From an uncultured Alphaproteobacteria bacterium (GTDB taxonomy: Bacteria > Pseudomonadota > Alphaproteobacteria > Puniceispirillales > Puniceispirillaceae), in assembly GCA_913031555.1 (NCBI GenBank), contig CAJWDO010000002.1, forward strand, positions 1-30,550: a stretch of DNA of 30,550 nt, written 5' to 3'. Below the pieces are notes generated by a model that was not told the DNA's origin, ran no database searches, and was given only the letters and a program-made list of their open reading frames with translations. Of the stretch, positions 24,535 through 30,550 are shown in pieces (the first letter of the stretch is position 1; each line of letters opens with the position of its first letter). The translations under genes were made by a program, and so were the position numbers.

Positions 24535-25329
24535 ATGCTGAGCGATATCGATCTTGAACGCTATGCCAGACAGGCAATCATGCCGGACATTGGCGAGGAG
24601 GGGCAGGAACGCTTGCTGGCAGCCCGCGTTCTTCTTGTCGGGGCTGGCGGTCTTGGCTCGCCTGCCGGTTTTTATCTGGCCGCTGCCGGTATCGGCCATG
24701 TCAGCCTTGTCGATGATGAACATGTCGAGATCAGCAATCTCAACCGCCAGATCCTGCATACCACCGACAGCATCGGCACGGCGAAGGTGGAACAGGCCGC
24801 CCGCACGATGTCCGCGCTGAACCCGGGAATGACAGTGGAGCCGGTGCTGGCGCGTCTCACCGATAGCAATGCAGACGCGCTGGTTGGTGCGCATGACCTG
24901 GTTCTCGATTGTTCGGACAATGCCGATACCCGCTATCTGCTGGGGGCAACGGCTCACCGGATGGGCCGTCCGCTTGTATTTGGCGGCGCGGTGCGTACCG
25001 AAGGCCAGCTTGCTGTGTTCCAGAGCGGGGTTGAGGGATATCAGGACACGCCATGCTATCGGTGCGTTTTTCCTGATGCAGCAGATGCAGGCCTTGCCCC
25101 CGGCTGTTCAGAGGCTGGCATTCTGGGGCCGGTAACCGGGATAATCGGTGCGATGCAGGCGCTTGAGGCGGTAAAATTGCTGCTTGGGTTTGGCACAAGC
25201 CTGACCGGACATATGCTGCTGTTTGATGGCCGCCACGGGTCTTTCATGGATATCACAACGCAGCGCCGCGCTGATTGCGCCGTATGTGGATCTGACAGCG
25301 GGCCAGAAAGCGGGCCAGACAGCACGTAA
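24535..25329 (+). CDS. moeB: MoeB/ThiF/HesA-family adenylyltransferase
   Basis: 264 residues. It adenylates the C-terminal glycine of a small ubiquitin-like sulfur carrier (MoaD or ThiS) for molybdopterin or thiazole synthesis. Family features are RYARQAIMPDIGEEGQERL, the nucleotide loop VGAGGLGSPAGFYLAAAGIG, NLNRQILH, DCSDNADTRYL, a CxxC zinc pair in CYRCVFP, the conserved cysteine in APGCSEAGILGPV and the second zinc pair CAVCG. MoeB and ThiF cannot be separated here; no MoaD, ThiS or rhodanese domain is adjacent. It follows dut by 3 bases. The last 10 or so residues (SDSGPESGPDST) are encoded by a short tandem repeat that runs past the stop. Confidence 0.88.
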   Translation: MLSDIDLERYARQAIMPDIGEEGQERLLAARVLLVGAGGLGSPAGFYLAAAGIGHVSLVDDEHVEISNLNRQILHTTDSIGTAKVEQAARTMSALNPGMTVEPVLARLTDSNADALVGAHDLVLDCSDNADTRYLLGATAHRMGRPLVFGGAVRTEGQLAVFQSGVEGYQDTPCYRCVFPDAADAGLAPGCSEAGILGPVTGIIGAMQALEAVKLLLGFGTSLTGHMLLFDGRHGSFMDITTQRRADCAVCGSDSGPESGPDST

Positions 25330-25373
25330 ATGACAGCACATAACTGGCAGCACATAATCAGGAGCGCGTAACT
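25294..25373. repeat. Degenerate short tandem repeats at the 3' end of moeB
   Basis: Two 12-base units (GACAGCGGGCCA at 25294, GAAAGCGGGCCA at 25306) run into four 14-base units at 25318, 25332, 25346 and 25360 (GACAGCACGTAAAT, GACAGCACATAACT, GGCAGCACATAATC, AGGAGCGCGTAACT). The moeB stop lies in the first 14-base unit. GGCAGCA (25346) also pairs with TGCTGCC (25373-25379) across 20 bases, next to the convergent dehydrogenase stop. Confidence 0.8.
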
Positions 25374-25379
25374 GCTGCC

Positions 25380-26366
25380 CTAGAGCATTGCCTCGATGAC
25401 CCGGTCGCGCGGCGTGTGCCCATCCCAGAATGTCTGGATATTGATGATCACCTTGTCACCCATCTCAAGCCGGCCTTCAATTGTCGCCGAGCCGATATGC
25501 GGCAGCAATACAACATTGGGCAGGCTGACCAGCACGGTTGTGATTCGCGGCTCATCCTCGTAGACATCCAGCCCGGCGCCGGCAATCTGGCGATCAGCCA
25601 GAAGATCGGCAAGAGCTGCCTCGTCAATCACCTCACCGCGTGATGTGTTCACCAGATAGGCAGAGGGCTGCATCATCGACAACAGCTCACGCGTCAGAAG
25701 ATGGTTGGTCGCCGGCGTATGCGGACAATTCACCGAGACGATATCAACGCGGCCCAGCATCTGGTCCAGCGAATCCCAATAGGTTGCTTCCAGTTCGGCC
25801 TCGGTCTCGGGATGAACCGGCTTGCGGTTGTGATAATGAATGCTCAGTCCGAATCCACGGGCGCGGCGCGCCACGGCGGTGCCAATCCGGCCCATGCCGA
25901 TAATGCCAAGTCGCTTGCCATTGATCCGGTGCCCCAGCATGCCTGTTGGCGACCAGCCCGTCCATTCACCTGAACGTGCCACCTGGTTCCCCTCGGCGAT
26001 TCGCCGTGGCACAGCCAGCATCAATGCCATCGCCACATCGGCTGTATCCTCGGTCAGCACACCCGGCGTGTTGGTAACCGTGATGCCGCGCGCCTTGGCC
26101 GCTGCCAGATCAATATGATCGACACCCGTCCCGAAAGACGCGATCAGCTTCAACTGGTCACCAGCAGCAGCGATCACATCCGCATCGATCCGGTCAGTGA
26201 CTGTCGGCACCAATACATCAGCACTCTGGACCGCTGCGCATAATTCCGCATGGCTGAGAGGGGTGTCATGATCACGAAGATGCGCATCAAAAAGCTCACG
26301 CATGCGTGTTTCGGTAGATTCCGGTAGTCGCCTTGTAAGAAAGACGACTGGCTTCTTTTGGTTCAT
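25380..26366 (-). CDS. D-isomer-specific 2-hydroxyacid dehydrogenase (glyoxylate/hydroxypyruvate reductase type)
   Basis: 328 residues. It reduces 2-keto acids such as glyoxylate or hydroxypyruvate with NAD(P)H. The Rossmann loop is GIIGMGRIG (Gly157-Gly162). The catalytic set is Arg243 in NTSRGEVID, Glu272 in YEDEPRI and His290 in VLLPHIGSAT, and the substrate loop ASFGTGVDHIDL is standard. It resembles the GyaR/GhrB group. It is divergent from the SH3 protein gene, an arrangement I recall from other alphaproteobacteria. GTGGGC precedes the ATG; no firm promoter is visible. The exact keto-acid substrate is uncertain. Confidence 0.92.
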   Translation of the reverse strand: MNQKKPVVFLTRRLPESTETRMRELFDAHLRDHDTPLSHAELCAAVQSADVLVPTVTDRIDADVIAAAGDQLKLIASFGTGVDHIDLAAAKARGITVTNTPGVLTEDTADVAMALMLAVPRRIAEGNQVARSGEWTGWSPTGMLGHRINGKRLGIIGMGRIGTAVARRARGFGLSIHYHNRKPVHPETEAELEATYWDSLDQMLGRVDIVSVNCPHTPATNHLLTRELLSMMQPSAYLVNTSRGEVIDEAALADLLADRQIAGAGLDVYEDEPRITTVLVSLPNVVLLPHIGSATIEGRLEMGDKVIINIQTFWDGHTPRDRVIEAML

Positions 26367-26506
26367 TTGCCCACTCTTCGATAAGGCTGCCGCAAGCCAT
26401 CTCTGGCGCCGACCAGAAAAACATAATAATCTGCCAACCTGACTTAGCCAGTGACCCGGTTACACAGCCCTGCACCGTGCGTGCATATTATCAGAACGAA
26501 GGCCAG

Positions 26507-27136
26507 ATGAAAAAAAAATTTGATATGCGCCGTATTTTTGGTCGGCGTGCATGCGCTGAATCGAGCATGGGTCATAAAATGAGCTGGCATCCTTGCCTGC
26601 GCCTTCCGGTGCTGGGTCTGCTTGTATCATTGTTGGCCGCCCTGTTTGTTCCTGTCAGTGGCTGGCATAGTCCGGCGCAGGCGGCAACAGATACGCAAGA
26701 GACACGTCTGACCGTTCGTGGCAGCGGCCTGAAGGTGCCGCGCTTTGTCACGCTGAAGTCGGACGAGGTGAATATGCGTGCCGGTCCCGGTCTGGAATAT
26801 CCGGTGATCTGGCATTACCGGCGCATGGGACTGCCGCTGCGGGTCGAGGCCGAGTTCGAGGTGTGGCGCAAGGTGGTCGACCATAAAGGTGACACGGGCT
26901 GGATGCATCAGTCGGTTGTGTCGCTGCGCCGCTTTGCGCTGGTCACCGACGGGTCAGCCCGCATCTATTCACGGCCAAGCGATGAATCGCCGCTGGTTGC
27001 CGTTGCCGAACGTGACGCGCTGATGGAACTGCAATCATGCCCGACACAATGGTGCAAGGTGGCATCAGGTGATACGCGCGGCTGGATGTCGCGCACCGCC
27101 TTGTGGGGTCTGCTTGAAGGCGAAGTCCTGAAATAA
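26507..27136 (+). CDS. Periplasmic protein with two bacterial SH3 domains
   Basis: 209 residues from the ATG at 26507, which has GAAGG 4 bases upstream; a GTG ten codons earlier (26477) is also open. A long, basic N-terminus is followed by a hydrophobic core (LPVLGLLVSLLAALFVPVSG) and a likely signal-peptidase site near SPAQAA, so the protein is exported. Two SH3b-like units follow: SDEVNMRAGPGLEYPVIWHY to DTGWMHQSVVS, and ARIYSRPSDESPLVAVAERD to TRGWMSRTALWGL. Such domains often bind peptidoglycan or proteins at the envelope; the ligand is unknown. The gene ends at a shared convergent terminator. Confidence 0.85.
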   Translation: MKKKFDMRRIFGRRACAESSMGHKMSWHPCLRLPVLGLLVSLLAALFVPVSGWHSPAQAATDTQETRLTVRGSGLKVPRFVTLKSDEVNMRAGPGLEYPVIWHYRRMGLPLRVEAEFEVWRKVVDHKGDTGWMHQSVVSLRRFALVTDGSARIYSRPSDESPLVAVAERDALMELQSCPTQWCKVASGDTRGWMSRTALWGLLEGEVLK

Positions 27137-27171
27137 GCGCCACAAACAAGTCCCGCAAACAAACACAACAG

Positions 27172-27203
27172 AAAACGCCCCGACCTTGCAGCCGGGGCGT
27201 TTT
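27172..27203. terminator. Bidirectional intrinsic terminator between the SH3 protein gene and katG
   Basis: An 11-bp perfect stem, AAAACGCCCCG with CGGGGCGTTTT, and a 10-base loop. The stem ends in T4 on the plus strand and T4 on the minus strand, so it can stop both convergent transcripts (SH3 stop at 27136, katG stop at 27230). Confidence 0.88.
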
Positions 27204-27229
27204 CATATTCATGTGCCGTTACCGGTCAA

Positions 27230-29425
27230 TCAGGCGAGATCGAACCGGTCAAGATCCATAACCTTTGTCCAGGCCGCAACAAAGTCGCTGATGAAGTGGC
27301 CTTCGGCGCCATTACCGGCATATATCTCGGCAAGGGCACGCAGCTGCGAGTTCGATCCGAAGATCAGATCAACGCGTGTGCCTGTCCATTTCACATCACC
27401 ACTGGTGCGATCGGTGCCTTCAAAGACATCCTCAGCCTCGGATACCGGCTTCCACTCTGTAGCCATATCCAGAAGGTTAACGAAAAAGTCATTCGTCAGG
27501 CTTTCCGGACGATCGGTGAAGACGCCATGCTGCGCACCGTCAGTATTCGCATTCAGCACGCGCATGCCGCCAACCAGCGCCGTCATTTCCGGTGCTGTCA
27601 GGGTCATCAGATGCGCCTTGTCGAGAAGCAGTTCCTCGGCAGACACAACAAAGTCCGACTTCAGGTAGTTACGGAACCCGTCAGCCATCGGCTCCAGCAC
27701 CGCAAAGCTTTCGATATCGGTCTGCTCCTGCAGCGCATCACCGCGACCAGCTGTGAACGGTACGCTCACATCATGGCCCGCACGCTTGGCAGCCTCTTCG
27801 ATGGCAGCAGCGCCGCCCAGAACGATCAGGTCAGCCATCGACACCTGCTTGCCACCCGACTGGGCCGCATTGAATGTCGACTGCACGCCCTCGAGCGCAT
27901 CGAGAACCTTGCCAAGCTGGGCCGGCTGGTTGACCTCCCACTCGCGCTGCGGGGTCAGGCGCAGGCGGGCACCATTGGCACCGCCACGCTTGTCCGAACC
28001 GCGATAGGTTGAGGCTGACGCCCATGCCGCACCCACAAGCTCGGATACTGACAGGCCTGTGGCCATGATGGCGTTTTTCAGCGACGCCACATCAGCATCA
28101 TCGATCTTTGCATAATCAGGGGCCGGGATCGGGTCCTGCCAGATCAGGTCTTCAGCCGGCACTTCCGCACCGACATAGCGGGCCTTTGGCCCCATATCGC
28201 GGTGTGTCAGCTTGAACCAGGCACGGGCGAACGCATCGGCGAACTCGTCCATGTTCTCGTGGAACCGGCGCGAGATCTCCAGATATGAAGGATCGGTGCG
28301 CATCGCGATGTCGGTTGTTGCCATCATCGGTGCATGACGAAGTTCAGGATCATGCGCGTCAGGCACCAGATCACCAGCCGACGCGTCGGTCGGTGTCCAC
28401 TGATAGGCACCTGCCGGGCTCTTTGTCAGCTCCCACTCATAGCCAAACAGCATATCGAAATAGCCGTTGTCCCACTTGATCGGGTTTGGTGTCCAGGCGC
28501 CTTCAAGGCCACTTGTTGTCGTGTGAACACCTTTGCCGGTACCGAAATCATTGCGCCAGCCAAGTCCCTGTTCCTGAATGCTTGCGCCTTCCGGCTCAGG
28601 TCCGACAAGGCCGGGATCACCAGCACCATGTGTCTTGCCGAAGGTATGACCACCAGCCACAAGCGCCACAGTCTCTTCGTCATTCATTGCCATGCGGGCG
28701 AATGTCTCGCGAATATCGCGTGCTGATGCCATCGGGTCCGGCTTGCCATTCGGGCCTTCCGGATTCACATAGATCAGTCCCATCTGCACAGCAGCAAGCG
28801 GGTTTTCCAGCTCGCGGTCACCGGTGTAGCGCTTGTCATCAAGCCAGGTGTCTTCTGCGCCCCAATAGATATCTTCTTCCGGCTCGAACACATCTTCACG
28901 ACCGCCCGAGAAACCGAATGTCTTGAAGCCCATCGATTCCATCGCACAGTTGCCTGTAAAGACCATCAGGTCAGCCCAGGACAGCGCCTCACCATATTTC
29001 TGCTTGATCGGCCACAGAAGACGGCGCGCCTTGTCCAGGTTGCCATTGTCGGGCCAGCTGTTCAGCGGGGCAAACCGAAGGGTGCCCGCACCGGCACCGC
29101 CACGACCGTCACCGGTCCGGTATGTGCCTGCACTGTGCCATGCCATGCGAACGAAGAAGGGGCCATAATGACCGTAATCTGCCGGCCACCATTCCTGCGA
29201 ATCTGTCATCAGGTCGAACAGATCCTTGCGCAATGCCTCAAGATCAATCGTCTTGAACGCTTCGGCATAATTGAAGTCCCGCGCCATCGGATTCGACAGG
29301 GCCGAATTCTGATGCAGGATTTTCAGGTTCAGCTGCTTTGGCCACCAGTCACGGTTTGACCGGACCCCGAAAGTGGTATGTTTGATGCCGCCATGCATCA
29401 CCGGGCACTTGTTTTGTTCGTTCAT
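27230..29425 (-). CDS. katG: Catalase-peroxidase KatG
   Basis: 731 residues, full length, with both haem-peroxidase halves. It breaks down hydrogen peroxide and has peroxidase activity. The distal site is VRMAWHSAGTYR with the Arg, Trp and His; the Tyr of the Met-Tyr-Trp adduct lies in MGLIYVNPEG; the proximal histidine is in AGGHTFGKTHGA. The N-terminus MNEQNKCPVMHGG is typical of the family. The ATG follows GGAGA at 5 bases. A good promoter with a dyad in its spacer lies at 29495-29523. The gene is downstream of irr on the same strand, with 196 bases between, and is probably transcribed alone. Confidence 0.98.
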   Translation of the reverse strand: MNEQNKCPVMHGGIKHTTFGVRSNRDWWPKQLNLKILHQNSALSNPMARDFNYAEAFKTIDLEALRKDLFDLMTDSQEWWPADYGHYGPFFVRMAWHSAGTYRTGDGRGGAGAGTLRFAPLNSWPDNGNLDKARRLLWPIKQKYGEALSWADLMVFTGNCAMESMGFKTFGFSGGREDVFEPEEDIYWGAEDTWLDDKRYTGDRELENPLAAVQMGLIYVNPEGPNGKPDPMASARDIRETFARMAMNDEETVALVAGGHTFGKTHGAGDPGLVGPEPEGASIQEQGLGWRNDFGTGKGVHTTTSGLEGAWTPNPIKWDNGYFDMLFGYEWELTKSPAGAYQWTPTDASAGDLVPDAHDPELRHAPMMATTDIAMRTDPSYLEISRRFHENMDEFADAFARAWFKLTHRDMGPKARYVGAEVPAEDLIWQDPIPAPDYAKIDDADVASLKNAIMATGLSVSELVGAAWASASTYRGSDKRGGANGARLRLTPQREWEVNQPAQLGKVLDALEGVQSTFNAAQSGGKQVSMADLIVLGGAAAIEEAAKRAGHDVSVPFTAGRGDALQEQTDIESFAVLEPMADGFRNYLKSDFVVSAEELLLDKAHLMTLTAPEMTALVGGMRVLNANTDGAQHGVFTDRPESLTNDFFVNLLDMATEWKPVSEAEDVFEGTDRTSGDVKWTGTRVDLIFGSNSQLRALAEIYAGNGAEGHFISDFVAAWTKVMDLDRFDLA

Positions 29426-29439
29426 GAATCTCTCCGAAT

Positions 29440-29457
29440 TCGAAACGGGAATTTCGA
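29440..29457. repeat. Inverted repeat in the katG leader
   Basis: TCGAAA and TTTCGA separated by 6 bases, between the predicted katG transcript start and its ribosome site. It may be an operator or a leader hairpin; six-base arms are short. Confidence 0.4.
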
Positions 29458-29494
29458 TGGGCCGACGTGTCCGACCTTACTACTCCCGCTTCCA

Positions 29495-29523
29495 ACTTTA
29501 TGAACCTGCACCGCGCAGGTCAA
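29495..29523 (-). promoter_or_regulatory. katG promoter with a dyad in the spacer
   Basis: Minus strand TTGACC (29518-29523), 17 bases, TAAAGT (29495-29500). The spacer contains the perfect inverted repeat ACCTGC-N5-GCAGGT (29504-29520), a likely operator that a repressor could use to block RNA polymerase. The predicted start is near 29488, giving a leader of about 60 bases. Confidence 0.6.
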
Positions 29524-29621
29524 GCTGATTGGAATGGTTTTAAACTGGACAGAATGCCACATTCAGCTGGCGTTCATCACGCCTGATTAAATTTCACACC
29601 CGATTTACACCACGTGCGGCC

Positions 29622-30065
29622 TTAATCGGTTTCAGGTGAAATATGTATCAGTACATTGACAGCGTCGATGCTGTGCCCGTCAGGCGCATCAGGCAGGCCG
29701 GCAAGCTGCACCAGACCGGCCGGAATATCGAACAGCTGATCATTCTCGGCATCATAGAAATGGTGATGATGATCGGTGTTGGTATCGAACACGCTGTGCT
29801 CATTATGCACGGTAACGCGGCGCAAAAGCCCGGCTTCGGTAAACTGGTTCAGCGTGTTGTAGACAGTGCCCAGCGCCATCTGTTCGCCAGTGGCCAGAAC
29901 GTCACGGGTCAGGCTGTCAGCCGACACATGGCGGTGCTGCCCATCAAGCAGTAAAGCCGCAAGCGCAAGGCGCTGACGCGTCGGCCGCAGGCCGGCGTCG
30001 CGGAGCCTTGTTACCAGTGTGGACGTATTGTCCCCGCTCAATAGCGAATCGATTGCATCACTCAT
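29622..30065 (-). CDS. irr: Irr-type Fur-family transcriptional regulator
   Basis: 147 residues from the ATG at 30065. Fur-fold winged helix LRDAGLRPTRQRLALAALLL and LGTVYNTLNQFTEAGLLRRV, then the Irr-specific FDTNTDHHHHFYDAENDQLFDI with its histidine run, which in Irr proteins takes part in metal or haem binding. Irr controls haem and iron genes in alphaproteobacteria and is degraded or inactivated when haem is present. The Cys-Pro haem regulatory motif of Bradyrhizobium Irr is absent from the N-terminus. Divergent fabA supports the Irr call, as this pairing recurs in alphaproteobacteria. The frame is open upstream to a TTG at 30209, but those residues are not family-like. Confidence 0.88.
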   Translation of the reverse strand: MSDAIDSLLSGDNTSTLVTRLRDAGLRPTRQRLALAALLLDGQHRHVSADSLTRDVLATGEQMALGTVYNTLNQFTEAGLLRRVTVHNEHSVFDTNTDHHHHFYDAENDQLFDIPAGLVQLAGLPDAPDGHSIDAVNVLIHISPETD

Positions 30066-30074
30066 CACGCGGTG

Positions 30075-30103
30075 AAAATGATGGGTTGCGCGCAACTTGT
30101 CAA
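30075..30103 (-). promoter_or_regulatory. Candidate irr promoter with a palindrome in the spacer
   Basis: Minus strand TTGACA (30098-30103), 17 bases, CATTTT (30075-30080, a poor -10). The spacer holds the perfect 12-base palindrome GTTGCGCGCAAC (30085-30096). The predicted start near 30068 is only about 3 bases before the ATG, and no ribosome site is visible, so the transcript may be leaderless. Confidence 0.4.
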
Positions 30104-30210
30104 TAAGGCCTTGGCGCAGACGCCCATTCCGTGCTTTTTTGGGGGACCGTCGGCGCTGGAAACGGGTGCAGGAATGCATCATCCAACCGACAATATCAGG
30201 GGACCTCAAA

Positions 30211-30550
30211 ATGCCGCCAATGCAGCAAAATTCATTTGATTACAACGATCTCATCAGCTGTGCAAAAGGCGAGATGTTCGGGCCGGGAAACCCGCAATTG
30301 CCCCTGCCGCCGATGCTGATGTGTGACCGGATCACGAACATCACTGATACAGGTGGACCCCATGACAAGGGGCTCATTCGGGCGGAATTGGATATTAATC
30401 CGGACCTGTGGTTCTTTCCCTGCCACTTTCAGGGCGACCCGGTCATGCCCGGCTGCCTTGGCATGGACGCGTTATGGCAGCTTGTCGGCTTTTTTCTCGG
30501 CTGGTCAGGCGGTGAGGGGCGCGGACGCGCGCTGTCTGTTGGTGAAGTCA
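30211..30550 (+). CDS. fabA: 3-hydroxydecanoyl-ACP dehydratase/isomerase FabA (3' end cut by window edge)
   Basis: 113 codons are visible; the end lies outside the window. FabA dehydrates 3-hydroxyacyl-ACP and isomerises the C10 enoyl-ACP, starting unsaturated fatty acid synthesis. The active site is clear: CHFQGDPVMPGCLGMDALWQ carries the catalytic His and the Asp 14 residues later. The N-terminal SFDYNDLISCAKGEMFGPGN and LPPMLMCDRIT are typical FabA. The ATG at 30211 has AGGGGA 7 bases upstream; another ATG three codons on is less well placed. It is divergent from irr. A fabB and perhaps fabI gene would be expected just beyond the window edge. Confidence 0.95.
   Translation, partial: MPPMQQNSFDYNDLISCAKGEMFGPGNPQLPLPPMLMCDRITNITDTGGPHDKGLIRAELDINPDLWFFPCHFQGDPVMPGCLGMDALWQLVGFFLGWSGGEGRGRALSVGEV

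Noticed and set aside
30066..30209. N-terminal extension of irr to a TTG at 30209
   Set aside because: The added 48 residues are basic and family-unlike, the start codon is rare and the frame would reach the fabA ribosome site region on the other strand.
1..30550. CRISPR arrays, insertion sequences, prophage genes, tRNA or rRNA genes
   Set aside because: No regularly spaced repeats, transposase, integrase or phage structural motifs, or RNA gene signatures were recognised on either strand.

Overview
The window reads as a densely coded piece of an alphaproteobacterial chromosome. Three things point there: the order dnaA-dnaN-recF-gyrB next to rpsT, mutM and the divergent ubiE-ubiB-coaBC-dut run; a RegB/RegA (ActS/ActR) redox two-component pair; and an Irr-type Fur regulator divergent from fabA. 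The combination suggests a Rhodospirillales or SAR116-like lineage, but this is inference from gene order and the lineage cannot be fixed from the window alone. No tRNA, rRNA, insertion sequence, prophage or CRISPR array was seen.

Left part (1-9.7 kb): metabolic and accessory genes. A glutamine-synthetase-like ligase and an aldehyde dehydrogenase form a likely amine-degradation operon on the minus strand. Divergent to it is an Ldh2-family dehydrogenase. Then come a RutE-like nitroreductase, a very short protein resembling only the second half of a cyclic-nucleotide-binding domain, an amidase, two EamA/DMT transporters, an aldo/keto reductase and a small lipoprotein.

Centre (9.7-18.7 kb): one long minus-strand block. 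In transcription order it holds rpsT with its own terminator, a repeat-bearing non-coding stretch, dnaA, dnaN, recF, gyrB, regB and regA. It joins replication initiation, the sliding clamp, recombination and supercoiling to a redox sensor pair sitting 10 bp after gyrB. The region upstream of dnaA carries several short repeats and one near-consensus DnaA box, so it is a candidate origin or dnaA control region.

Right part (18.8-30.5 kb): a small secreted protein and mutM on the minus strand. A tight plus-strand operon ubiE-ubiB-coaBC-dut-moeB follows, covering ubiquinone synthesis, coenzyme A synthesis, dUTP removal and sulfur activation. CoaBC carries an extra N-terminal helix-turn-helix-like domain of about 60 residues plus a linker, the most unusual protein feature in the window. 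Beyond it are a 2-hydroxyacid dehydrogenase, a periplasmic double-SH3 protein, katG, irr and the start of fabA. The katG and irr promoters each have a perfect dyad inside the -35/-10 spacer. I found no clear undescribed multi-gene system; the main leads are the HTH-CoaBC fusion, the half cyclic-nucleotide domain and the promoter and dnaA-upstream repeats.
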